DNA of 64,000 nucleotides from a virus, in the IMG/VR virus record IMGVR_UViG_3300020536_000010, positions 1-64,000 of that record. One strand, given 5' to 3'. The position numbers were made by a program, and so were the translations under genes. Below, one piece after another: positions 13,504 to 21,912 of the stretch (the first letter of the stretch is position 1; each line of letters opens with the position of its first letter). The notes below the pieces were generated by a model. It had not been told where the DNA came from and searched no databases. It saw only the letters and a list, made by a program, of their open reading frames with translations.

Positions 13504-13911
13504 GCTACTACTAGAGGTTCTGCATCAGCTTATTCTGTTGGAAACAATCCACCAGTTGTTACTTGGACAGTCGTTCGTGGAGATACTGCTGCATTTAGAG
13601 TATATGTTACAGATGATGAGCGTCAGCCACTAAACATTCCAGATTGGACCATTAATATGAAAATGAAACGTCCAGCCAACCCAATCATTCCCCCAGTATT
13701 TACAGATTCTGCAACTTTACTTCTCACACTTACTCCAGCTGCAGACCCAGATGACGAGCCAGGAGAGTTTACGGTATCGCTGACTGCCGAGCAAACTCAC
13801 GATCTAGAAACTGGAGATATTTTTGACATTCAGCTATCTTTGCCACAAGACGAGATTGTTTGGACGGTAGCCCAGGGTGCTATGATTATTCTTGAGGATG
13901 TAACTGACTAA
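13501..13911 (+). CDS. Virion beta-sandwich protein with RGDT motif (136 aa)
   Basis: VTWTVVRGDTAAFRVYVTDD near residues 19-38 is almost the same as in the 5899 protein, and the end (MIILEDVT) matches GTITVLGDVT there. The middle is Pro-rich (KRPANPIIPPVF). Three copies of this small protein in one fibre region suggest that each anchors a different fibre. It overlaps the next gene by 1 nt (TAATG). Confidence 0.6.
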   Translation: MATTRGSASAYSVGNNPPVVTWTVVRGDTAAFRVYVTDDERQPLNIPDWTINMKMKRPANPIIPPVFTDSATLLLTLTPAADPDDEPGEFTVSLTAEQTHDLETGDIFDIQLSLPQDEIVWTVAQGAMIILEDVTD

Positions 13912-14132
13912 TGGCTACAGCAGTCATTACTAATAAATCAAACCTAGCTAGAAAGATAGAATCTAAAAACTATTCTAGATTTACTATCGTGCCATCCAGA
14001 AAAATTGTTCGCATTGATGAAACATTACCATTTAGAATTCGTTTAACAAATATCATGGTTCCTGGATATAATCAAAATAATATTCCAGGTATTGGACTTC
14101 AGATTATAGGTTACAGCAACTATATTCTCTAA
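13911..14132 (+). CDS. Small basic structural protein (73 aa)
   Basis: Basic N-terminus (NKSNLARKIESK) followed by hydrophobic beta-like segments (SRFTIVPSRKIVRI, FRIRLTNIMVPGYNQ). Its coupling to the RGDT protein by a TAATG junction is the strongest support. No family is recognised; a chaperone or connector for the neighbouring fibre is possible. Confidence 0.5.
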   Translation: MATAVITNKSNLARKIESKNYSRFTIVPSRKIVRIDETLPFRIRLTNIMVPGYNQNNIPGIGLQIIGYSNYIL

Positions 14133-14151
14133 TTGTTTTAATAAACGCTTG

Positions 14152-14166
14152 TATAATTAGAGCATG
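14152..14166 (+). promoter_or_regulatory. Leaderless-type promoter of the 14164 gene
   Basis: TATAAT (14152-14157), 6 nt, ATG at 14164. Confidence 0.6.
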
Positions 14167-14610
14167 GCAAGAACCTCTATTTCCTATGTAAAAACACGTT
14201 TCGAGACTGGAGATCGTCCATCTCAAGAAGACTATGTTGATTTAATTGATACCGTTGCTGGCCAGGCTACAGACCTGGGAACATCTGGTAACAATGAGAA
14301 CACAATCACAGGTATTGAAAACCCAACCGTTATTGACAGCTTTGATGCAACGGTATGGAGAATGGTCAAATATATTATTTCTATTGCAAAGACATCAGCA
14401 GGAGATAATAAGTTCTATGCCACAGAATTGACCCTATTGGTTGACGGAGAAGACGTTTCCGTTAGCGAATATGGCACAATAGACAACGATGGGAATATGG
14501 GAACCATTAGTGTCTCTAGGGCTGGCAATACAGTAGCAATTACTGTTACCCCAGATCCAGCTATTAAGCCAGTCACAGTACGTTACGCACGTATTGGACT
14601 TAAGGCATAA
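14164..14610 (+). CDS. Stand-alone fibre terminal-domain protein (148 aa)
   Basis: Residues about 60-148 match the last 90 residues of the 795-aa fibre: a strand with KFYATELTLLVDGEDVSVSE corresponds to TEIAKVLLTMDTSDNIAITE, then NMGTISVSRAGNTVAITVTP corresponds to DLGSISADVNGNDVRLRVTT. It is therefore a separate copy of a fibre tip module. The N-terminal segment resembles a short attachment helix. Possibly an alternative tip or a trimerisation partner of the next gene product. Confidence 0.6.
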   Translation: MARTSISYVKTRFETGDRPSQEDYVDLIDTVAGQATDLGTSGNNENTITGIENPTVIDSFDATVWRMVKYIISIAKTSAGDNKFYATELTLLVDGEDVSVSEYGTIDNDGNMGTISVSRAGNTVAITVTPDPAIKPVTVRYARIGLKA

Positions 14611-14628
14611 CTAAAAGGAGATATAAAA

Positions 14629-17016
14629 ATGGCAACAGTCGTAAAAGACTTTAAGGTAAAAAATGGTCTGATTGTTGAAGGAACTACTGGTACCATCAAC
14701 AATTTTGATATTTTAACAAAAAGCTCTGCAGACCAAACATATATTACAAATTTGGTTGGTGGAACAGGAACAGCACTTAACACACCAGACACACTCGTAA
14801 AGCGGGATGGCTCTGGTAATTTTGCTGCTGGAACAATTACAGCAAATCTTACTGGTAACGTAACTGGTACAGTATCTGATATTTCAAACCACGATACAGA
14901 TGACCTAGACGAAGGAACAACAAACAAGTACTTTACTGATTCTCGTGCTAAGACATCAGCAGCTGAGTTGCTTACGGGTGCAACACTAACAAACATTACT
15001 ATTACTGGTACTGGATCTGGTCTTACAATTACAGCAGAAAATGGTGTAGATGACTCTACAACAGACGACCTTGATGAAGGCACAACAAACCTTTATTATA
15101 CAAACCAGAGAGTTGATGACTACATCAATGCATCTATTGACACTGATGACATTTCTGAGGGTGCTACAAACAAGTACTTTACAGAGGGACGAGTTCACGA
15201 TGCTCTATCTGCTGGAGATGGTCTAGACTATAACTCCACAACTGGTGAATTCTCTGCAGATCTTGGATACGGTCTACAGTTTGATGGCTCTGGACAGATT
15301 GAGGTTGATGGCTCAGTAATTGCAACTGACCAAAATCTATCTGACGCAATTGATGCTCACAACGTATCTTCTGGAGTTCACGGAGTAACTGGAGATGTTG
15401 TTGGTACAACAGATTCTCAGACTCTGTCAAACAAGACTCTCGGATCTAACCTAGATGCTGGAACACACAGAATTACAAACCTTAGCGACCCATCAAGCTC
15501 ATCTGATGCAGCTACCAAGGCATATGTTGATTCATATGCTGAGGGTCTTCACATTCACGCATCAGCAGTTGCTGCTACCACAACAAACATTAGCATAGCT
15601 AATGACCTTATGGTTGGAGACACTATTGACGGCGTTAATCTTGCATCTGGAAACCGTGTCCTTGTAAAGAACCAGACCAATGCTGCAGAAAATGGTATTT
15701 ATGAAGTTCAGCCATCTGGATCTGCTCTTCGTGCAGCAGACTTTGATGCTCCAGCTGAAGTAAACGGTGGTGACTTTATCTTCGTAACTGGAGGTAACGC
15801 TAACGACAACACTGGTTGGGTACAGACATCTACAGGCGTAGTTACAATTGGAACTGACCCAATTACCTTTACTCAGTTCTCTGGTGCTGGCACATACCTT
15901 GCTGGAAATGGTCTAGACCTTAATGGCAACACATTTGAAATTGATGAAACCGTTGTTGCTACTAGAACATGGGTTGGGGAAGAGCTTGATGCACACGTAG
16001 ATCTAGAAAGCGGTGTGCACGGTGTAACTGGTGATGTTGTCGGTACAAGCGACACTCAGACTCTTACCAATAAGACTCTTGGTTCTGGAACAGTGCTTGG
16101 TGCAAATCTTGATGCAACCAACACATACAAGGTTACAAACCTTGTAGACCCAACATCCAACCAGGATGCAGCAACCAAGAAGTATGTTGATGATGAAGTT
16201 TCTGATGTTGCTGGAGACCTAACTACACACCAGAATGCTACAACTGGTATTCACGGTGTAACTGGAAACATTGTAGGAACCTCCGACAGCCAGACACTAA
16301 CAAACAAGACAATTGATGGATCTAGCAATACACTTTCAAACATTGCAAATGCATCTCTTGTAAATGATTCTGTTACAGTAAATGGCAATGAGGTTGAGCT
16401 TGGCTCAAGCATCACGCTTGACACTGACGATGTTGCAGAGGGCACTACAAATAAGTACTTCACTGACAACCGTGCCAAGGATGCAGCAGGATATTTGCTA
16501 GAAAATGCATCACAGACAAATATTGCAATCGTTTATGATGAAGTAAACCGCACATTGTCTGTTACAGCAGAGAATGGTGTTGCAGATTCAGACACTGACG
16601 ATCTAGCTGAAGGCACAAGCAACCTTTACTTTACTGATCAGAGGGCAATTGATGCTCTAGAGGGAGTTACACCAAACTTCCCAGCAGTGGAGATTGATTC
16701 TGTTGCAAAGCAGGTAGCTGCAGAAGCTTCTGTCCCAACTGCAAGCACAAGCACTGCAGTTTCATGGGCTAAGGCAGACTACAGATCAGCTGAATTCCTA
16801 GTAAAATTTGCTAGTGGATCTCACACAGAAATTGCAAAGGTACTTCTAACAATGGACACTTCTGACAACATTGCTATTACAGAATATGCAATTGTCGGAA
16901 CCAACGGAGACCTTGGCTCAATTTCTGCAGATGTAAATGGAAATGATGTAAGACTACGTGTTACAACTGTAAACAACAACTCAACAGTTGCTGTGGTTGG
17001 AACACTACTAAAGTAA
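14629..17016 (+). CDS. Large tail fibre protein with repeated shaft modules (795 aa)
   Basis: Starts MATVVKDFKVKNGL, a fibre N-terminus shared with the 17050 protein. The shaft repeats DDLDEGTTN-YFT/YYT followed by a RA/RV segment at least five times, and also repeats GVHGVTGDVVGT-D-QTL-NKT. A middle module (about 290-440) is nearly the same as one in the 665-aa fibre (LVKNQT, GDFVFVTGG, NDNTGWVQT, TIGTDPITF). The C-terminal 90 residues form the tip domain also found in the 14164 protein. AAGGAGA precedes the ATG. A long trimeric side or tip fibre for host recognition is the natural reading. Confidence 0.8.
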   Translation: MATVVKDFKVKNGLIVEGTTGTINNFDILTKSSADQTYITNLVGGTGTALNTPDTLVKRDGSGNFAAGTITANLTGNVTGTVSDISNHDTDDLDEGTTNKYFTDSRAKTSAAELLTGATLTNITITGTGSGLTITAENGVDDSTTDDLDEGTTNLYYTNQRVDDYINASIDTDDISEGATNKYFTEGRVHDALSAGDGLDYNSTTGEFSADLGYGLQFDGSGQIEVDGSVIATDQNLSDAIDAHNVSSGVHGVTGDVVGTTDSQTLSNKTLGSNLDAGTHRITNLSDPSSSSDAATKAYVDSYAEGLHIHASAVAATTTNISIANDLMVGDTIDGVNLASGNRVLVKNQTNAAENGIYEVQPSGSALRAADFDAPAEVNGGDFIFVTGGNANDNTGWVQTSTGVVTIGTDPITFTQFSGAGTYLAGNGLDLNGNTFEIDETVVATRTWVGEELDAHVDLESGVHGVTGDVVGTSDTQTLTNKTLGSGTVLGANLDATNTYKVTNLVDPTSNQDAATKKYVDDEVSDVAGDLTTHQNATTGIHGVTGNIVGTSDSQTLTNKTIDGSSNTLSNIANASLVNDSVTVNGNEVELGSSITLDTDDVAEGTTNKYFTDNRAKDAAGYLLENASQTNIAIVYDEVNRTLSVTAENGVADSDTDDLAEGTSNLYFTDQRAIDALEGVTPNFPAVEIDSVAKQVAAEASVPTASTSTAVSWAKADYRSAEFLVKFASGSHTEIAKVLLTMDTSDNIAITEYAIVGTNGDLGSISADVNGNDVRLRVTTVNNNSTVAVVGTLLK

Positions 17017-17049
17017 AATAAAATATAGATAACAGGAGAGTGGTAGATC

Positions 17050-17505
17050 TTGGCTACAACAGATAAAGACTTTAAGGTCAAAAATGGCTTGCAGGTTGCA
17101 AGTGGAGGTTCGTTTGGTGGTGCAGTAACAGTTGGCACACCAAGCCTAGCTGACCATGCTGTAACTAAGTCTTATGTTGATGCTCTAATTGGCGGTATGC
17201 CAGTTGGATCTACCCCTCCTGTTTCTCCAGATAATGGAGACATGTGGTTTGATACGCTAACAGAAAGAGTTAACGTATACTATGGCGGTACATGGTTAAC
17301 CATAGCAGTAATTGATGACACCCTGAATATTCCACAACACATTCACGATACATCAATTGACGGAAATGGCTTAATCGTAACTACTTTTACAAGTGGTGGA
17401 AGCTTTAATGATCCACAGGGAGCACCAGTAGATGGTGGTGGACCAGACACAACTGTTTGGACACTAACACTTGATGGTGGAAGTCCTGTAGATAACTTTA
17501 ACTAA
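17050..17505 (+). CDS. Short fibre-related protein (151 aa)
   Basis: The TTG start at 17050 is supported by the N-terminus (MATTDKDFKVKNGLQVA), which mirrors the 795-aa fibre. AGGAGA lies about 10 nt upstream. After TKSYVDALIGG the protein has PVSPDNGDMWFD and YYGGTWLTI, the surface-display motif of fibre proteins. It is a truncated or condensed cousin of the neighbouring fibres; a chimeric origin by recombination is plausible. Confidence 0.6.
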   Translation: MATTDKDFKVKNGLQVASGGSFGGAVTVGTPSLADHAVTKSYVDALIGGMPVGSTPPVSPDNGDMWFDTLTERVNVYYGGTWLTIAVIDDTLNIPQHIHDTSIDGNGLIVTTFTSGGSFNDPQGAPVDGGGPDTTVWTLTLDGGSPVDNFN

Positions 17506-17513
17506 AATAGCGG

Positions 17514-17558
17514 TATAATAAAAGAGTATGGGCAGAACCCATTAGGAGAAAAGTATAA
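17514..17558 (+). promoter_or_regulatory. Promoter and leader of the 665-aa fibre gene
   Basis: TATAAT (17514-17519) overlaps the region just after the upstream stop. A 30-nt leader carries AGGAGA before the ATG at 17559. Confidence 0.55.
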
Positions 17559-19556
17559 ATGGCAACTAGAATGCAGCAACGCAGAGGAACTGCGGCACAA
17601 TGGACAGCAGCAGACCCAGTATTGGGTGCTGGTGAAATAGGTTTTGAAACTGACACTGGTAAATTTAAGATGGGTGATGGCACTAGCTCATGGACTGAGC
17701 TGTACTACTTCCTAGACTCAAATGACCTTGACCTAGGCGGAAGCCTTGATGATTATGTTCCTCTAACCCAGAAGGGTGCTAACAATGGTGTTGCCACACT
17801 TGACTCTGCTGGAAAAGTTCCTCTTACTCAGCTAGGAAATATCATTGACGGTGCTCCAGAGGCACTAAATACTCTTAATGAGCTTGCTGCAGCAATCTCA
17901 GACGATCCTGACTTCTATACTAATATTACTGACATAACCTCAGATATTGCTGATTTAAACACATCTTATGGAGACCTGTTTACTTCTGTAGGTATCGTAT
18001 CATCTGCTGTCAGTGATCTCACAACAGATTTGGGTACAGCAGAAACAAATATTACAACATTAACAAATGACCTAAATACTTTAGAAACTACTGTATCTGG
18101 GGTTCAAGGCTCTTTAGCAACAGCAGAAACAGATATTGATAATCTTCAATCAGAGGTTTCTGGTCTAGAGACAACCGTAGGCAATCTAGAAACAGAAAAG
18201 GCTCCAACGGCTAGTCCAACGTTTAGTGGAACGGTAGTTCTTCCATCAACAACATCTATTGGCGATGTTAGCAATACAGAGATTTCTTATCTTAACGGAG
18301 TTACCTCTGATATTCAGACACAGTTAGATGGAAAGCTTGCTTCTTCTACAGCCTCTTCAACCTATGCCCCACTTTCTGGGCCAACTTTTACTGGAACAGT
18401 AACCCTTCCATCTACAACAAGCATTGGCTCTGTATCTGACACAGAGCTTGGATACTTGAATGGCGTTACATCAGATATTCAGACACAGCTTAATGCTAAG
18501 GCACCAACGGCTGATCCAACCTTTACAGGAACTGTTTCTGGTGTTACAGCAACACATGTCGGACTTGGCAACGTAGACAATACGTCTGATGCCAACAAGC
18601 CAGTTTCTACAGCTACTCAGACTGCTTTAGATGCAAAGCTAAGCCTTTCTGGTGGCACAATGACTGGTGCACTGACTCTGTCTGGTGCACCTACAGAGGC
18701 TAATCACGCTGCAACTAAAGCTTATGCAGACTCTATCTCTGAAGGTCTTCACGTTCACCCATCTTGTGTTGCTGCAACTACAGCAAATGTTAACCTATCA
18801 AATGCTCTTGAAAACGGAGACGTTCTTGATGGAGTCACCCTTGTAACTGGCGATCGTGTTCTGGTTAAAAACCAAACAACAGCTAGCGAAAATGGTATTT
18901 ATATTGTTCAGGCTTCTGGAGCTGCCCTACGGGCCTCTGATTTCAATGAGCCACTAGAAGTTGATGGCGGAGACTTTGTTTTCGTAACAGGCGGTACTGT
19001 TAATGACAATACTGGATGGGTTCAGACAGCTACTAACGTAGTTACTATTGGCACTGACCCAATTACTTTTGTTCAGTTTGCTGGAGCTGGAACTATTACA
19101 GCTGGAACTAACGTAAGCGTAAATGGCTCAGAGATTTCTGTTGTAAACAACCCAACATTTTCTGGACTCGTTACAGCAGCAGCTGCTGGTGTTGCGTTCT
19201 CTGACGGAACTCAGACAAAAGAAGGTGTTCCATCACGTACAGCTATAACACAGGTTACTGCAGCATATAACTTGTCTACTGGTGGCCTTTCACTTAGAGA
19301 TGGACTTGTTGAAGTATCTCACACTGGTGGTTCTGCAGTTGCAGTTACAATTCCAGCAGATTCTACTACAAACTTCCCAATTGGTACATCAATAGATGTT
19401 CTAAGAACAAATACTGGTGGTGTATCGATTGCTGGTGCTGCTGGCGTAACAGTTAATGCAACACCAGGCCTAAACCTCCGTGCTCAGTGGTCTTCTGTAA
19501 CTCTCTTTAAGAGAGCTGCAAATACCTGGGTAGCATTCGGAGACCTTGCATCTTAA
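17559..19556 (+). CDS. Tail fibre protein with tropism-determinant-like N-terminus (665 aa)
   Basis: The first 45 residues (QQRRGTAAQWTAADP, AGEIGFETDTGKFKMGDGT) match the conserved N-terminal attachment domain of many phage tail fibres. A coiled-coil stretch follows (about 120-220, with repeated L-T-D-L-T/N-LE heptads), then repeats of PTFTGTVTLPSTTSIG and STATQTALDAKL. The module at about 380-510 is shared with the 795-aa fibre, and the last 95 residues are shared with the 8824 protein. It is very likely a main host-recognition fibre. No enzymatic residues are evident. Confidence 0.82.
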   Translation: MATRMQQRRGTAAQWTAADPVLGAGEIGFETDTGKFKMGDGTSSWTELYYFLDSNDLDLGGSLDDYVPLTQKGANNGVATLDSAGKVPLTQLGNIIDGAPEALNTLNELAAAISDDPDFYTNITDITSDIADLNTSYGDLFTSVGIVSSAVSDLTTDLGTAETNITTLTNDLNTLETTVSGVQGSLATAETDIDNLQSEVSGLETTVGNLETEKAPTASPTFSGTVVLPSTTSIGDVSNTEISYLNGVTSDIQTQLDGKLASSTASSTYAPLSGPTFTGTVTLPSTTSIGSVSDTELGYLNGVTSDIQTQLNAKAPTADPTFTGTVSGVTATHVGLGNVDNTSDANKPVSTATQTALDAKLSLSGGTMTGALTLSGAPTEANHAATKAYADSISEGLHVHPSCVAATTANVNLSNALENGDVLDGVTLVTGDRVLVKNQTTASENGIYIVQASGAALRASDFNEPLEVDGGDFVFVTGGTVNDNTGWVQTATNVVTIGTDPITFVQFAGAGTITAGTNVSVNGSEISVVNNPTFSGLVTAAAAGVAFSDGTQTKEGVPSRTAITQVTAAYNLSTGGLSLRDGLVEVSHTGGSAVAVTIPADSTTNFPIGTSIDVLRTNTGGVSIAGAAGVTVNATPGLNLRAQWSSVTLFKRAANTWVAFGDLAS

Positions 19557-19576
19557 TATTAAGGAGAAAATAGAAC

Positions 19577-20401
19577 ATGGCAGTAGGAAAAAGACCTGGT
19601 AGAAGGTCACAGGCATCAAACGACTTTCTAGAGCCAAAGGCACCAACAAGCGTATCTGCTACTAACGTTGGAACTGGGAGGGCATTTAATGATGGTGCTG
19701 CCACAGTTACTTTTTCTTTACCTGGTGATTCTCCAGCAGCTACTTCTTATACAGTAACAGCTACTGCTTCTGGTCAAACAACCAGGACTGCTAGCGGAGC
19801 TACATCACCATTAACAGTAACAGGTCTTGTTGGTGGAGTAACCTATACAGTTAGCGTTACTGCAACTAATAATGCTGGAACATCTGCCGCTTCTTCTTCA
19901 ACCACTGTTGCCATTACTACAGTACCAGGAGCACCAGCTGCCCCGTCAGTTGCTTCAACTGTTATAAATCAAGACTCTATTTCTTGGTCTGCACCAAACA
20001 CTGGTGGAAGTGCAATTACTGGATACCGTTGGGAAAGTAGCGACAATAAGTCAAACAACGTTGCTTCTAACGTTACATCCGCTACAGTAACACAAGAAGG
20101 TGGAACTTCTCAGACATATAAGGTTCGTGCAAGCAATGCTAATGGAGACGGTGCATTTTCTCCTAATTCATCTAGCGTTACTACGTTTAGTCCTTTCTTC
20201 CCGCCATTCTTCCCATTCTTCCCGCCATTCTTCCCGCCGTTTTTCCCATTCTTCCCATTCTTTCCACCATTCTTCCCATTCTTCCCATTCTTCCCATTCT
20301 TCCCACCATATTTCCCATCGTTTGGACCATTTTTCCCACCATTCTTCCCACCATTCTTCCCAAGCTTCCCAGGTGGAGCTGGAGGGTCTAAGTTCTTCTA
20401 A
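19577..20401 (+). CDS. Fibronectin-III protein with long Phe-Phe-Pro repeat tail
   Basis: Residues about 20-205 form two fibronectin-III-like domains (SYTVTATASG, SVTATNNAGTSA; then SISWSAPNTGGSAITGYRW, YKVRASNANGDG). Residues about 206-268 are an almost pure alternation of FFPP and FFPF units, ending GGAGGSKFF. The same kind of repeat is in the 9481 adhesin. The plus strand here is a near-pure pyrimidine tract, mostly TTC and CC(A/G). AAGGAGA precedes the ATG. Such hydrophobic proline repeats are unlike known fibre shafts; they could pack as a rod, bind membrane or bind hydrophobic surface layers. Confidence 0.7.
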   Translation: MAVGKRPGRRSQASNDFLEPKAPTSVSATNVGTGRAFNDGAATVTFSLPGDSPAATSYTVTATASGQTTRTASGATSPLTVTGLVGGVTYTVSVTATNNAGTSAASSSTTVAITTVPGAPAAPSVASTVINQDSISWSAPNTGGSAITGYRWESSDNKSNNVASNVTSATVTQEGGTSQTYKVRASNANGDGAFSPNSSSVTTFSPFFPPFFPFFPPFFPPFFPFFPFFPPFFPFFPFFPFFPPYFPSFGPFFPPFFPPFFPSFPGGAGGSKFF

Positions 20402-20420
20402 GATAAGATAATAAAACAAA

Positions 20421-20446
20421 GCCCAGAGATGTCGTCTCTGGGCTTT
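20421..20446 (+). terminator. Intrinsic terminator at the end of the fibre region
   Basis: Perfect 9-bp stem GCCCAGAGA (20421-20429) and TCTCTGGGC (20435-20443) with a 5-nt loop and a short T-run. A promoter follows immediately. Confidence 0.8.
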
Positions 20447-20447
20447 G

Positions 20448-20465
20448 TGCTATAATTTAGTTATG
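20448..20465 (+). promoter_or_regulatory. Leaderless-type promoter of the oxygenase operon
   Basis: Extended -10 TGCTATAAT (20448-20456), 6 nt, ATG at 20463. Its upstream part lies inside the terminator hairpin, so no classical -35 is available. Confidence 0.7.
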
Positions 20466-21200
20466 ACAAATAATTGGCTAACAAAAGATAGATCAGAAAC
20501 AGATTCAAATAGAATGCCAGAAAGATTTACACAGGCTGGAATTTTAGTTACTAATCCAGCATTGGGCATTAATATATACAACCAGGCAATCGATGAAAAA
20601 ACTTGTGACTATATTATTGAAACTTTAGAAAATAACCTTAATGGGCAAACAAAATATTCTTGGCAGGGTGCAAAAGTAACTGAGGCAGACACTGTTCTTG
20701 AAGAGGCTCGAAAGTGCTTAGATTTTAAAGTAAGTTCAAATAATCTTGGGCCAAGAGATAACCATAATTCAAGCCTATATGACATGCACGAAATTGCTTT
20801 TCGTTCAATAAAGCCAAACGTTGATGACTATGGAATGTATTGGGGTGTTGGGGTAAATTTTTTTGAAGCATTTAATTTTGTCAAATATGATGGACCAGGA
20901 ACACACTTCAAGATTCATGCTGATCATGGACCAGCATATGTTACAACCGTATCTGTAGTGGCATATGTTAATGATGACTATGAAGGCGGAGAGCTTTACT
21001 TTCCACGGTTTAATCTAAAGCTAAAGCCAAAAAGGGGAGATGTCATGGTTTTCCCATCAACATATATTTATGAGCATGCATCTAACGATATGATTAACGG
21101 AACAAAGTATTCTATCGTAATTATGACTGACTACAATAATCGTGGTGGATTAAGAAACTTTAACTACCGTCAAGAAGATATGAATAAAATATATTATTAG
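20463..21200 (+). CDS. 2OG-Fe(II) oxygenase (245 aa)
   Basis: First gene of the oxygenase operon. Iron ligands H152-x-D154 (KIHAD) and H205 (YEHAS); K215 (GTKYSIV) takes the 2OG carboxylate position, as is known for prolyl 4-hydroxylases. The AYVNDDYEGGELYFPRFNL core is typical of the set. The ATG at 20463 is preferred over an upstream TTG because it lies 6 nt after TATAAT. It is most like the next gene (both have Y-NDDYEGGEL and GTKYSIV), suggesting tandem duplication. Substrate unknown. Confidence 0.88.
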   Translation: MTNNWLTKDRSETDSNRMPERFTQAGILVTNPALGINIYNQAIDEKTCDYIIETLENNLNGQTKYSWQGAKVTEADTVLEEARKCLDFKVSSNNLGPRDNHNSSLYDMHEIAFRSIKPNVDDYGMYWGVGVNFFEAFNFVKYDGPGTHFKIHADHGPAYVTTVSVVAYVNDDYEGGELYFPRFNLKLKPKRGDVMVFPSTYIYEHASNDMINGTKYSIVIMTDYNNRGGLRNFNYRQEDMNKIYY

Positions 21201-21207
21201 GAAAATT

Positions 21208-21912
21208 ATGAGTGCACAAGAAGATTTACAAAAAAGAATAGAAGATTTTTATAAAATTGATGAAATTACTTGGTCATCAATAGATGATCTAGGAAGCGGA
21301 ATTTTTTTATTTAGGAATGTCCTGCCAACCTCAATGAACATTATTGAAAGGCTAGAGTCAGTTTTGCAAGACCCCTCTAATCAATATAAATATGCAGAAG
21401 CAATGGTTGGCTATGGAATGAAAATCCCAGAATATAGAGATTGCTATGATTTTAAGTATAAAAAGACTGACATTCAACACGACAAAAGTGAAGCATCTAT
21501 AAAGCTTCAACAGCTATGGGATGAGGTTTATTTTAGGCAGTTGCAAGCAGTAAAATACTATTGCAAGGTTCACAATATTGGAGAGCTTAGATATTGGGAG
21601 GCAATGAATTATGTAAAGTATGGTCCAGGACAGCACTTTCAAGAGCATTCAGACAATGGGTTTTCTTATAACTGTGTAGTTTCTTTGGTAGCATATCCAA
21701 ATGATGATTATGAAGGCGGAGAGCTATTTTTTAGGCTCCAAAACTTAAATATTAAACCAAAGGCTGGAGACTTATTTGTATTTCCTTCAAACTTTATGTA
21801 TCCACATAGAGCTATGCCAGTTACTAGTGGGACAAAGTATTCTATAGTTACAATGCTAGATTATTCGGACAAATATCATAGACCAGATTTTTATCAGGAG
21901 ACTGGGAATTAA
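21208..21912 (+). CDS. 2OG-Fe(II) oxygenase (234 aa)
   Basis: Ligands H147-x-D149 (QEHSD), H200 (YPHRA) and K210 (GTKYSIV). A long N-terminal region (1-125) is rich in Glu/Lys/Tyr and may shape the substrate pocket. GGAAAA lies before the ATG and the stop overlaps the next start (TAATG). It is close in sequence around the active site to the 20463 protein, but the N-termini differ widely, which suggests different targets. Confidence 0.87.
   Translation: MSAQEDLQKRIEDFYKIDEITWSSIDDLGSGIFLFRNVLPTSMNIIERLESVLQDPSNQYKYAEAMVGYGMKIPEYRDCYDFKYKKTDIQHDKSEASIKLQQLWDEVYFRQLQAVKYYCKVHNIGELRYWEAMNYVKYGPGQHFQEHSDNGFSYNCVVSLVAYPNDDYEGGELFFRLQNLNIKPKAGDLFVFPSNFMYPHRAMPVTSGTKYSIVTMLDYSDKYHRPDFYQETGN

Noticed and set aside
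14583-17138. Several minus-strand open frames opposite the large fibre gene
   Set aside because: They mirror repeats of the plus-strand fibre, have no promoter or ribosome-binding site, and give Val/Ser-rich products typical of shadow frames.
17559-19556. Diversity-generating retroelement (the N-terminus of the fibre resembles the tropism-determinant class)
   Set aside because: No reverse transcriptase, template repeat or variable repeat pair was found nearby.
20168-20419. Minus-strand open frame rich in Glu and Trp
   Set aside because: It is the complement of the FFP repeat; composition comes only from the pyrimidine tract and there is no start signal.
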